Assembly: GCA_902799665.1 (NCBI GenBank)
Contig: CADCBK010000001.1
Location: 1 to 64,000, forward strand
Origin: an uncultured Spirochaetaceae bacterium
GTDB taxonomy: Bacteria > Spirochaetota > Spirochaetia > Treponematales > Treponemataceae
Reading direction: 5' to 3'
DNA length: 64,000 nucleotides
Made by a program: the position numbers and the translations under genes. Of this stretch, positions 45,969 through 52,729 are shown in pieces. Under the pieces are notes generated by a model. The model searched no databases. It saw nothing but the letters and a program-made list of their open reading frames with translations, and had not been told where the DNA came from. How positions within the stretch are numbered: position 1 is the stretch's first letter; each line of letters opens with the position of its first letter.

Positions 45969-45987
45969 AAGGGCCTCCTTGATTTTG

Positions 45988-46144
45988 AACATATCGCAAT
46001 TTGCGATATGTTTTTTATTACCAGTCACAAATTGTGACCGGTTGTTCTTTAAGGTCGAAAAATGCGACCTTAGAAGCATTAAGGTCACAAAATGTGACCT
46101 TAAAGACGGGATAGATTTTGAGGTCACGATTTGTGACCTCAAAA
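45988..46144. repeat. Array of five palindromes with ~30-bp period
   Basis: Palindromes lie at 45988-46012 (12-bp arms), 46021-46041 (one mismatch), 46051-46071, 46079-46103 (11-bp arms) and 46116-46144 (12-bp arms). Their centres are 31, 30, 30 and 39 bp apart. Four share the core GGTC[AG]CA...TGTGACC or a close variant; the first has TCGCAA-N-TTGCGA. They occupy most of the 301-nt gap between divergent genes 45537-45968 and 46270-46683. Read on the minus strand in one frame they give LRSQIVTSK, LRSHFVTLM, LRSHFSTLK and NRSQFVTGN. The array could be operators, a mobile palindromic repeat, or remnants of ORF6N coding sequence. Confidence 0.85.
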
Positions 46145-46191
46145 CTTCTATTCTCATGCCTCTAATTCTACCCGCGGCGCAAGCAAAAAAC

Positions 46192-46210
46192 ATTAAGTTT
46201 GTAACTTAAT
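46192..46210. promoter_or_regulatory. Operator-like palindrome upstream of XRE gene
   Basis: ATTAAGTT-TGT-AACTTAAT, perfect 8-bp arms. The same palindrome with centre AGA lies upstream of the convergent partner gene (48024-48042), so one regulator probably binds both. Confidence 0.7.
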
Positions 46211-46236
46211 TTAAAAGCGCGGGCAAAACTTGCCTT

Positions 46237-46265
46237 TTGGCGCAAATGGCGTTATCTTTTATAGT
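46237..46265 (+). promoter_or_regulatory. Promoter of the XRE gene at 46270
   Basis: TTGGCG, 17-nt spacer, TATAGT, then four bases to the ATG. There is no Shine-Dalgarno, so the transcript is predicted to be leaderless. Confidence 0.5.
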
Positions 46266-46269
46266 AGAT

Positions 46270-46683
46270 ATGGCGAATTTTAAAATCAGCCCGACATTCG
46301 CTTTTCCCGTGATCGACGCGCCGGCGACTTCAAAGCGGCTCAAGGAGCTGCGCGAAAAGCGCAATATTTCGATAGCGCAAATTCAAAAACTTTTTGGAAT
46401 GGAAAATCCGCAATCAATTTACATTTGGGAAGACGAGAAGGAAAAATTTTTGCCCCGCTTGGACAACCTTGTCGTCCTTGCGAAGCTTTACAAAGTTTCA
46501 ATCGATGAGATGATAGTGACAAAAATGCGGCCCTCAAAAGAAGATCGCATTTTCTCGCGACGCGAGCCGCCATACGGAATCGCGCAAGAAACGCTGGACT
46601 TTATCGCGCAAAACGCAAGTCCCGCCACCATTCAAGCGCTGGAAGAATATTTTGGATGCGGTATTAGCGTTGCAGCAATCTAA
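46270..46683 (+). CDS. XRE-family regulator with C-terminal extension
   Basis: 137 residues from the ATG at 46270. The helix-turn-helix covers about residues 20-75 (SKRLKELREKRNISIAQIQK, FGMENPQSIYIWEDEKEKFL, then LDNLVVLAKLYKVSIDEMIV). The C-terminal 50 residues (ETLDFIAQNASPATIQALEE) are not recognised. It is convergent with a 436-residue gene of unknown function and overlaps it by four bases at the stops. Both genes carry the same upstream palindrome, so this protein most likely regulates both, as an antitoxin or immunity-type regulator would. The fold is paralogous to that of the XRE gene at 48291-48563. Confidence 0.78.
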   Translation: MANFKISPTFAFPVIDAPATSKRLKELREKRNISIAQIQKLFGMENPQSIYIWEDEKEKFLPRLDNLVVLAKLYKVSIDEMIVTKMRPSKEDRIFSRREPPYGIAQETLDFIAQNASPATIQALEEYFGCGISVAAI

Positions 46684-47990
46684 AGTTTATACTCTTGTAA
46701 TAATTTCGCCTCTTCTTCTGGCAACCAAATAATGTCTTTGCCATACTTCTTCAATTCTTCGTCATAGATATGCATAAAATCGATTACCCTACCATATATG
46801 TCGGGGAACATTCCCTCACAGTATTTTGGAATAACCGAATGAGGAACAATTCCAACATAGTCGCTCCCTTCAAATCTTGCAAGAATTTCTTGCGCGTCAC
46901 AAAGGAATACAGGAAGTCCAGCCGCCGACAAAGCCGTGTAAAAACTTACAGATTCAAACGGACGATGCTTGCCCGCCACTTCAAAATACCAGCCTGCGTT
47001 TTTATCATGCATGACATACAAACTTACATGGGTGCTGTTTCCGCCGCGAACAACTTCCCACGGATGCCCGCCGCCTCGCGCTCCAAAATACCACGAATGC
47101 CATTCCTCGGCGTTGTCAAAATCGATGCCAGGGCCTACATTCAATCCATGACCTGTTCCAGTCAATCCCTCGTCACGGCCGTCCGCGTATTTTAGATACA
47201 ATTCGACAGGCGACATTCCGTTCACTTTATATTTGCATGCTTTATATCCGATCGCGCAAGCTTTGAAAAATTCGTTTGCCGTAAAATCTTTTATTCTCCC
47301 AATTTTAGTTTTGTCGTTCATTCCAGCAGCCAACAAATTTCGGAAAGTGTTAATAGTCTTTTTTGACAGACCGTCAAAATCGCTGTTCTTAAAATTTGGT
47401 TCATGCTTCCATAAATCGGAGCGTTTCATAACTCCAGTTCTAAATTGATATGGAAGCGAATCCGAAACCATTTTATTATATTTGCCTCTTTTCAAAAGTT
47501 CTACAGATTTTTTGGCGGCGGGGACAAGCAATTTACAAAGAGCGACAGCGGCATCATCAGAAAAAGTTTCCGCGCCTTTCTCGTCCATCATAGCGCTGAT
47601 AATGGTCTTGTCTCCAAAGGCAACCGCCTTAAAGTCAACTTTACCTTCGCGATTTTTTCCTTCCACGATTACAAGCCTGTACCATTTCACTTCATCTGGG
47701 TAATCTTCACGCCACAACTTTTCATATTCCTTGTAAGTCTTGACCTCGCCATATTCCTTTAAATCCTCAAAAGAATCATAGTCAGAAATATCTCCGCGTG
47801 GAATCTGAACCCAAATGGCCTTCGCTTCGTCATTGGATTTTAACGGAGCGATAGGCGCAAGCGCTTTAAATAGAGGCTTCATAGCCTTGTCCAATTTTGG
47901 CCTTACGCCGGAAGGATTCAAATGGCCCTTATCAAAAAATCGAAGCAATCTGTCCACATCTGGCGCGACAAGTTTATATTTATTTTCCAT
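46680..47990 (-). CDS. Unknown 436-residue protein paired with XRE regulator
   Basis: I do not recognise the family. It has no signal peptide or membrane segment and looks like a soluble mixed alpha/beta protein. A noteworthy stretch is RGGGHPWEVVRGGNSTHVSL (about residues 302-321), rich in Gly, His and polar residues, followed by aromatic strands (GWYFEVAGKHRPFESVSFYT) and CDAQEILARFEGSDYVGIVP. These might form a substrate pocket, but no catalytic motif is clear. No Shine-Dalgarno is seen; TATCAT lies six bases upstream of the ATG. It is convergent with the XRE gene at 46270 and shares its operator, so it is the likely effector of a two-gene toxin-antitoxin- or defence-like module. Confidence 0.72.
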   Translation of the reverse strand: MENKYKLVAPDVDRLLRFFDKGHLNPSGVRPKLDKAMKPLFKALAPIAPLKSNDEAKAIWVQIPRGDISDYDSFEDLKEYGEVKTYKEYEKLWREDYPDEVKWYRLVIVEGKNREGKVDFKAVAFGDKTIISAMMDEKGAETFSDDAAVALCKLLVPAAKKSVELLKRGKYNKMVSDSLPYQFRTGVMKRSDLWKHEPNFKNSDFDGLSKKTINTFRNLLAAGMNDKTKIGRIKDFTANEFFKACAIGYKACKYKVNGMSPVELYLKYADGRDEGLTGTGHGLNVGPGIDFDNAEEWHSWYFGARGGGHPWEVVRGGNSTHVSLYVMHDKNAGWYFEVAGKHRPFESVSFYTALSAAGLPVFLCDAQEILARFEGSDYVGIVPHSVIPKYCEGMFPDIYGRVIDFMHIYDEELKKYGKDIIWLPEEEAKLLQEYKL

Positions 47991-47996
47991 GCATAT

Positions 47997-48042
47997 ATGA
48001 TAAATCTTGTCAAGTAAAATTGCATTAAGTTAGAAACTTAAT
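47997..48042 (-). promoter_or_regulatory. Promoter -10 and operator of the 436-residue gene
   Basis: TATCAT at 47997-48002 (minus strand) precedes the ATG by six bases. ATTAAGTT-AGA-AACTTAAT at 48024-48042 starts at the expected -35 position. It matches the palindrome at 46192-46210 in both arms. No good -35 hexamer is visible, so the promoter may need a regulator or be weak. Confidence 0.55.
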
Positions 48043-48058
48043 TGTTTGCGTCGTTCCC

Positions 48059-48283
48059 TCAGCCCGCAAAATCTCGGTTCAGCTTTTTGAACTTTTCCCA
48101 AACTTCAAGCGCAAGCTTCACCGCGTCCGCATAGTCCTCATGCAAGACCGCCTTGCCGTTGGCGTTCCGCAATTTGTACTTGCCGTCCTTTGTATGCTCA
48201 ATCATCGGAACATGTTCGCGTTCGCACACGCTGAACCACTTTCCGCCAATTTGTTCTTTATGCCATTTAAAATTATTTCGCAT
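48059..48283 (-). CDS. Small hypothetical protein (74 aa) in XRE operon
   Basis: Basic, soluble 74-residue protein (MRNNFKWHKEQIGGKWFSVC..., then HTKDGKYKLRNANGKAVLHE and a C-terminal helix DAVKLALEVWEKFKKLNR). No family recognised. GGGGAAAT precedes the ATG. It begins seven bases after the XRE stop and should be co-transcribed, so it may be a small toxin, anti-regulator or adaptor of that module. Confidence 0.65.
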   Translation of the reverse strand: MRNNFKWHKEQIGGKWFSVCEREHVPMIEHTKDGKYKLRNANGKAVLHEDYADAVKLALEVWEKFKKLNRDFAG

Positions 48284-48290
48284 ATTTCCC

Positions 48291-48563
48291 CTATGCTGAA
48301 AGCGCCGCCTCAGCCTTTACAAATTTCCGCTGAACGATTTCATCAATCGTAACGTCAAAAATTTGAGCCAAAGCAAGAAGGTTGTCCACCGTAGGAAGGT
48401 TCCGACCGTTAAGCCAAGCGTAAATAGCCTGCGGGTACTCAAAGCCCAAAAGCTCCTGCAAGTCCCGCGTGGAAATTCCGCTTGCGTCCATAAGTGATTT
48501 GATTTTGCGGCCAGTCGCCATCAAGTCTGGAACCGGCCTTAAAAGGTTTGCGATGCAGCTCAT
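48291..48563 (-). CDS. XRE-family regulator (90 aa)
   Basis: Compact DNA-binding protein. Residues ~15-80 (ATGRKIKSLMDASGISTRDL, GFEYPQAIYAWLNGRNLPTV, LLALAQIFDVTIDEIVQRK) form a helix-turn-helix closely similar to that of the 137-residue XRE protein 2 kb away. AAGGAGG lies nine bases before the ATG. It is divergent from a 247-residue unknown gene, and between them two near-identical inverted sites lie just upstream of each promoter, so it probably controls both directions. The downstream 74-residue gene is in the same operon. Confidence 0.8.
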   Translation of the reverse strand: MSCIANLLRPVPDLMATGRKIKSLMDASGISTRDLQELLGFEYPQAIYAWLNGRNLPTVDNLLALAQIFDVTIDEIVQRKFVKAEAALSA

Positions 48564-48663
48564 AGCGCTAGGCCTCCTTGCGAAGACGAAAAGCGCCGCG
48601 AACCGCAGCGACTGCCCGCTCTCGGCAACGACAGTCGACTTTCAATTTGTGTGTTGTGGAGTC

Positions 48664-48692
48664 AGTATAGCGCAAAGAAAAAGTTTTGTCAT
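48664..48692 (-). promoter_or_regulatory. Promoter of the 90-aa XRE operon
   Basis: ATGACA, 17-nt spacer, TATACT on the minus strand; inferred leader about 94 nt to the ATG at 48563. An operator-like site overlaps the outer edge of its -35. Confidence 0.65.
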
Positions 48693-48754
48693 TAAACTTG
48701 TGGTTTAAAATGCGATTTTTTGGGAACAGCAAAATTTTAAACTACAACTTTAAT
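48691..48754. promoter_or_regulatory. Pair of inverted operator-like sites between divergent genes
   Basis: Sites at 48691-48711 and 48734-48754 are inverted copies of a 21-bp sequence, identical at 19 positions. Each is itself a partial palindrome, TTAAACT-TGT-GGTTTAA and TTAAAGT-TGT-AGTTTAA. One adjoins the XRE -35, the other the expected -35 of the gene at 48788. They share the TTAA-N3-TKT-N3-TTAA plan with the palindromes at 46192 and 48024. Confidence 0.7.
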
Positions 48755-48787
48755 GCGCTCGTCGCTGTGTCGCGCTACACTTTTTCC

Positions 48788-49531
48788 ATGCGACAAACAA
48801 CAAGTAAACAAAAACTTTTTTATCATAAAAAATTGCGATGGCTTGAACGAAAAAAATGGGATTTGGAAAAGCAAGTCCGCGAATCACAAACTTATATGGA
48901 AATTCCTCGAACTCTCGTTGGATATAAAGTTCAACTTGCGCTGATTGATTCCATGCGGAATAAAGACGAAGGACTTTCAGAAGCGATTGCTGCTTCCACA
49001 AGTTTTCTAACATTTTCAGAAAAGCCATTCCGCCTTTGCAACTTAAAGTCAAACAGAACGATTTTTGACAATCTTCCTTGGCAGTTAAACAAACATGAAA
49101 AAATGGAGGCGATGTTTTTTAAAAACAAAATCTACCAAAAAGGACATTTGGAACTTTTAGACATAAGCGAACATCATTACAAAAAGCTTTCACCCAACGC
49201 GCAAAAATATTTTGTTCAGGGGCTAAAAGAATTTGACCGTCTTAGGCATCCAATTTTCATTTACCACCCGCGCATTCCAAAATCATATTTACGCGAAGGT
49301 GAAGAAAAACTATATTGGAACTATCTTGCCGTTCCAGATTCCTCCGCCGAATCCGAGGCCAAGAAAATCGATAATTGGCTTGACATTCAGCGCGAATGCG
49401 AATTATGGCATTACGAGGGCTGTCGAACGCGAAATTATTACAAATGGGATAGCGAAGACAGACGCAAAAAAGAACGCCTTAAATTAAAAGATGAACTGAG
49501 AAAACTAAAAGAAGAAATATTTTTCTCCTGA
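48788..49531 (+). CDS. Unknown protein (247 aa) divergent from XRE
   Basis: Soluble, highly charged protein starting MRQTTSKQKLFYHKKLRWLE. The N- and C-termini are Lys/Arg/Glu-rich helices with possible coiled coil at the end (ERLKLKDELRKLKEEIFF). The middle includes RHPIFIYHPRIPKSYLREGE and YWNYLAVPDSSAESEAKKID. I do not recognise the family. The ATG at 48788 is chosen because TACACT lies six bases upstream and nothing coding-like precedes it; a longer frame from 48686 runs through the operator sites. Likely regulated by the adjacent XRE protein. Confidence 0.65.
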   Translation: MRQTTSKQKLFYHKKLRWLERKKWDLEKQVRESQTYMEIPRTLVGYKVQLALIDSMRNKDEGLSEAIAASTSFLTFSEKPFRLCNLKSNRTIFDNLPWQLNKHEKMEAMFFKNKIYQKGHLELLDISEHHYKKLSPNAQKYFVQGLKEFDRLRHPIFIYHPRIPKSYLREGEEKLYWNYLAVPDSSAESEAKKIDNWLDIQRECELWHYEGCRTRNYYKWDSEDRRKKERLKLKDELRKLKEEIFFS

Positions 49532-49578
49532 TTTGTCAATATTTAATATTTCGTAGAAATTAGGAATAACTCTACATT

Positions 49579-50289
49579 CTATACATTCTTCAAAATATGC
49601 TGAATCAGCGGAGCGTCCAAAACTTCAAAAGCAAAACATTTTTTTCCAAGGTCTTTGAGACTGGCTCCGATATGGTAAAGAATCGAGCTGTCGATTATCA
49701 AAAATCGGTCGTGCATTTTTGTCGTATATTTTAATGTTAGCGTTGGATATTGAGCGTTAAATTTTTGAATGTCTTGCGCGGTAAGTTTTGTCTTTGGGTC
49801 AGTGTAGATAGTGACGTTCACGCCTTTTTTCTTTTTCGCAAGTCGCTGAAGAACGGTTAAGTCAACATATCCATCGATTAAAATAATGTCCTTTTTCGCC
49901 GCTCGAAGAAAACTTTCAAACTTTGCGTACGCATCAAAAATTTGCCCTTGAAAAAAGATTCCCTGCGTATTTTTCACATTGTACTTGTCAATAAGCGTAA
50001 AAAGTTGATCTATTTTTTTGTCTGATTCATTAATGTGAATGTCGGTTTCAATTTGATGCCGCCGCATGGATTTTAGTTCCGCAAATATTTCCGCGTTACT
50101 CTGCAAAAAATGCCGCATGGAAACAAAGGTTTTTACAATTTGAACGCTTGCTTTAACGGCGGTTTTAGACTTCAATATAGAAGCAAGCATTGTAACGCCA
50201 TGCTCGGTGAATGCATACGGAAGCTTTCGTGTTCCGCCGTCTTGCCCTGAAAATAGATTGTTTTTTGGTGATGTCGCAAATTGCGACAT
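49579..50289 (-). pseudogene. 5'-truncated ORF6N-type protein with PLD-like C-terminal domain
   Basis: The frame begins inside the ORF6N DNA-binding domain: MSQFATSPKN, then GGTRKLPYAFTEHGVTMLAS, which in complete members follows about 80-90 N-terminal residues that are missing here. The rest is intact: helical linker, then QGIFFQGQIFDAYAKFESFL, DIILIDGYVDLTVL, HDRFLIID and YHIGASLKDLGKKCFAFEV, the C-terminal domain usual for this family. The missing 5' part is replaced by the 3' end of the neighbouring PARG gene, whose stop is seven bases away. The join falls at a 21-bp palindrome. No Shine-Dalgarno precedes the remaining ATG. Probably a remnant of a phage- or plasmid-borne regulator; expression is uncertain. 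Confidence 0.75.
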
Positions 50290-50290
50290 C
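50270..50290. repeat. Palindrome at the ORF6N truncation point
   Basis: GATGTCGCAA-A-TTGCGACATC: 10-bp perfect arms around one base. It shares the core TCGCAA-N-TTGCGA with the palindrome at 45988-46012. It encodes MSQFAT, the position where other ORF6N proteins have [LR]-[RK]-S-Q-F-[VA]-T. Confidence 0.8.
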
Positions 50291-50296
50291 CAAGTT

Positions 50297-51145
50297 TCAC
50301 CCCAGCGCGCGCTTGAAAACAAAAAAATTCTCCTCGTCGCGCGGGGAACAGTAAACGGCAAACTCAATCACTTTAAAGGCGCGGCGGTAGTCGGCCAAGA
50401 TGTTTTTGTAGGCGGCGGCAACGACTTGAGGCTTGTTGCGGAACGCGCCGCAGCCAAAGGCGCCTAGGATTACCGCGTCGTTTTGGCCAAAGGCGGCGAC
50501 GTCCAAAATGCGGCGGGCTCGCTTTTCGTGAAGGGCCCCTAAGTCCGCGTCGCTTATTTTCACAGCGGAAAAGCCGTCGCCGCTATTGTAGCGGTTGCTG
50601 GGACGCTCGCGCAGGTTGGGCGCGGCGCAAGTTATGACGTTCAATTTTTGCCAGTCGCGCTCGGAAAGCAATTTTGGGTAGGCCGCGTCGGACTTAAATA
50701 CAACAACGCCGGGCGTGTAAATTATGTCGTCGTTGTGGAGCGGGTTTCCGTCGCGGCGGTGCGGCTTGTAAAACTTTTCCCAGTTGCGCTGCTCGTTCAA
50801 GTTAAAGTAAAGGGTGGAGCAGCGGCAAAGGCATTCTTCTTGCGCGGACGAGCCGTGAACGACGCCGCCGCCCGGATTGGAAGCCGACGCGAAATTTAGG
50901 ACAGCGACCGAAAGGCCTGTGTCCTTGTATCCGTAGGCCGCTTCAAAAGTCCGCTTTTTGGACACGACGATTTTCGCGTCTTGGTCGAAGCGGTTTTTTT
51001 GGCTTGCCGCCGTTCCTTCTATCGCATCGCCTTCCAAAAAAAGTTTTTGCGCCGCGCTGGATTCCTTTATCGCGCTGGCGAGCGCCGCGTTTGTTTTGCA
51101 AAGGCGTTCCGTGTCCTTAAAAATTTCGATGTTGTCCTCTCGCAT
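50297..51145 (-). CDS. Bacterial-type poly(ADP-ribose) glycohydrolase (TIGR02452 family)
   Basis: Macrodomain-fold enzyme predicted to remove ADP-ribose chains or groups. The PARG signature is present: NPGGGVVHGSSAQEE (about residues 90-104), with GGG and the catalytic Glu pair. VAAFGQNDAVILGAFGCGAF near the C-terminus is the second conserved loop. 282 residues, normal length. Two adjacent ATGs occur; the second (51145) is better spaced from AGGAGG, though 51148 is possible. It lies ten bases after an XRE-DUF5680 gene, forming a two-gene operon. Members of this family are often found in phage and defence contexts. Confidence 0.87.
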   Translation of the reverse strand: MREDNIEIFKDTERLCKTNAALASAIKESSAAQKLFLEGDAIEGTAASQKNRFDQDAKIVVSKKRTFEAAYGYKDTGLSVAVLNFASASNPGGGVVHGSSAQEECLCRCSTLYFNLNEQRNWEKFYKPHRRDGNPLHNDDIIYTPGVVVFKSDAAYPKLLSERDWQKLNVITCAAPNLRERPSNRYNSGDGFSAVKISDADLGALHEKRARRILDVAAFGQNDAVILGAFGCGAFRNKPQVVAAAYKNILADYRRAFKVIEFAVYCSPRDEENFFVFKRALG

Positions 51146-51155
51146 CATTCACCTC

Positions 51156-51827
51156 CTACTCCACCCTTCCCCCATGGAAAAAGCATTCGTAAACTTTTTT
51201 GTCGTTCCAATAAATTTCTTCGTAGCCCTGGAACCAGTCAAAGGCGCCGTTGACAGAGCACTTGTAAGTGTACTCGCCGTTTTGGTAATGCTCTGGGCCG
51301 CGGTAGGGCATTTTCTTGTCGGCCTTGCGGAGCGCTTCCTTTAAAAAGTTTCCGCTGAATTCTTTTTCCAAGACGCGGCCCAGGTAGTTCATCGCGTATT
51401 GGGCTTTGCCGCTTTTCCAAACGGCTTCTTGGCCGGCAAACTTTTCGCCGCCGACGTATGTGTCGTGGTAAACGTAGTCGCCGTTTTGGTAGCGGTAGTC
51501 GTGCGAGTCCAGGCGGGTAGAATCGGTTTCGTTCATAAAGGCCGCGTAGGTGTTGACGTTGGCTTCAAGGCGGAACGTTATCAGTTCGTCCAAATCTGTC
51601 GTTTCATTAGGAACGACGCTCATCATGCACTGCTGGTCGCGAACAAGGTAGTCCACCGTCACGGCCATAAGGTCGCTGATTTGAATTAAGTTTGAAATGT
51701 CGGGATAGGCCTGGCCGCTTTCCCACTTGGCCACGGCTTGCCGCGACACGTTCAGCTTTTCCGCCAACGCTTCCTGAGTGAAGCCCTTGCTCTTTCTAAG
51801 AATCTGAAGTTTTTCCGAAAAATTCAT
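51156..51827 (-). CDS. XRE-family regulator with DUF5680 domain
   Basis: 223 residues. Helix-turn-helix at about 4-60 (EKLQILRKSKGFTQEALAEK, VSRQAVAKWESGQAYPDISN). Residues ~80-223 form DUF5680, recognised by SHDYRYQNGDYVYHDTYVGG, EKFAGQEAVWKSGKAQYAMN and YLGRVL. The second domain probably senses a ligand; its function is not known. The start at 51827 follows AGGGGGT; a 29-codon upstream extension is rejected because it runs into the repeat region. It precedes the PARG gene by ten bases and probably regulates it. Confidence 0.85.
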   Translation of the reverse strand: MNFSEKLQILRKSKGFTQEALAEKLNVSRQAVAKWESGQAYPDISNLIQISDLMAVTVDYLVRDQQCMMSVVPNETTDLDELITFRLEANVNTYAAFMNETDSTRLDSHDYRYQNGDYVYHDTYVGGEKFAGQEAVWKSGKAQYAMNYLGRVLEKEFSGNFLKEALRKADKKMPYRGPEHYQNGEYTYKCSVNGAFDWFQGYEEIYWNDKKVYECFFHGGRVE

Positions 51828-51835
51828 TTTGACCC

Positions 51836-52257
51836 CCTGCCGCGCGGGTTGTTTTTTGGTTGTTGTTATGGCCTGGTCCGGCGCGGGTTGTCGCAAGCTC
51901 CCCGCTCGCAACACTCGCGCGGCCTTGCTCAGGCCTACTCTTTCTCTCGCGCTGACATAATTATCTTAGCGCGAATTCCGTTCCGCAAAAACCAATCGGA
52001 GGTTGCAATTGTGTTACTTTTGGTTGCCCCTCGCGGGATTTTCGTTTGGTTATTGTTATGGCTTAACCTGCGCGGGTTGTCGCAATCTATCGCGCTCGCA
52101 AAGCTCCCTCGATGATTGCTCAGGTCCTGTTTTTTCTCGCAACGCGGGAAATTTCTCTAGTTGTTGATATGTCCTAGTCCTGCGCGTGTTGGCGCAAATT
52201 CCCCGCTCGCAATGCTCGCGCGGATTTGCTCAGGCCCTGTCCTTGCCGCGCGCGCGG
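51836..52257. repeat. Three imperfect copies of a ~95-110-bp repeat
   Basis: Copies begin near 51858, 52048 and 52159 with GGTTGTTGTTATGG or variants, followed by GCGCGGGTTGTCGCAA, CCCCGCTCGCAA, CTCGCGCGG and TTGCTCAGG blocks in the same order. Distances between copies are 190 and 111 bp. The blocks 51956-52025 and 52258-52332 show no similarity to them. No credible protein is encoded across 51828-52332. A decaying tandem or dispersed intergenic repeat is the simplest reading. Confidence 0.7.
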
Positions 52258-52332
52258 GGTGCTTTACACAGCCTGTTCAATACGCAACATATCCATATCG
52301 CGTTTTGTCAAGGAAATTATCCAACTGCGCTC

Positions 52333-52578
52333 TTACAGAGCGCTGTCAATTGCCTGCGCGAATTGGTCGGCGCAGGAGGTGCCGCGGCCCTTGCAGTCGT
52401 TTCCGCGCAGGATGCCGGCGATTTCCTTTGCGTCGCGGCCTTCGACCAAGCGGCCGATAGCCTTTAAGTTTCCGTTGCAGCCGCCCTGAAATTTGACGTT
52501 GTGAAGCTTTCCGTCCTCCAAGTCAAAGTCAAGCTGAACCGAGCAAACGCCCTGCGGCTTAAAAGTTACGTGTCCCAT
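52333..52578 (-). CDS. TSCPD domain protein (TIGR03905 family)
   Basis: Small 81-residue protein consisting of one TSCPD domain: MGHVTFKPQGVCSVQLDFDL, GGCNGNLKAIGRLVEG, and the namesake GTSCADQFAQAI at the C-terminus. Stand-alone members are common in anaerobes and have no established function; the domain also occurs in ribonucleotide reductases, and the Cys residues may bind metal. AGGAG upstream of the ATG at 52578 sets the start; the longer upstream frame is non-coding. It is divergent from the LacI gene. Confidence 0.88.
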   Translation of the reverse strand: MGHVTFKPQGVCSVQLDFDLEDGKLHNVKFQGGCNGNLKAIGRLVEGRDAKEIAGILRGNDCKGRGTSCADQFAQAIDSAL

Positions 52579-52637
52579 AAAATACTCCTCGCGCTTATTT
52601 TGGCGCATCAAAAGCGTTCTGTAAATAGCGGCAAGCC

Positions 52638-52666
52638 TTGACATATCAAAAAAAAAGGCGTAATAT
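52638..52666 (+). promoter_or_regulatory. Promoter of the LacI regulator gene
   Basis: TTGACA, 17-nt spacer, TAATAT; leader about 57 nt to the ATG. Confidence 0.7.
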
Positions 52667-52670
52667 TCTT

Positions 52671-52698
52671 TCACCGTGCTCGCGCACGATATGAAAAT
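52671..52698. promoter_or_regulatory. Possible LacI operator at the transcription start
   Basis: CGTGC-TCGC-GCACG (52675-52688) lies at the predicted start site of the LacI gene, with TTTCA and TGAAA further out. GC-centred palindromes of this size are typical LacI-family sites, so autoregulation is plausible. Confidence 0.45.
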
Positions 52699-52729
52699 TT
52701 GGCGAAATTTGAAGGTTTGGAGACCATAA

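Noticed and set aside
45988-46144. CRISPR array
   Set aside because: Units are palindromes with 5-10-nt gaps and variable sequence, not identical repeats with 30-40-nt unique spacers, and no cas gene is near.
46021-46144. CRP/FNR-type binding sites
   Set aside because: The order is TCACA...TGTGA, the reverse of the TGTGA-N6-TCACA consensus, and the spacing differs.
45969-46193. Longer start for the 143-residue gene, including the palindrome array as coding sequence
   Set aside because: AAGGAGG directly before the ATG at 45968 favours the shorter protein. The extension stays open but starts with no ribosome site; kept only as an observation.
39593-52332. Prophage or integrative element with att sites
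   Set aside because: No integrase, structural phage gene or matching direct repeats at the borders; ORF6N alone is not enough.
51828-52332. Small proteins in the repeat region
   Set aside because: Open frames there lack ribosome sites, have repetitive composition and differ between repeat copies.
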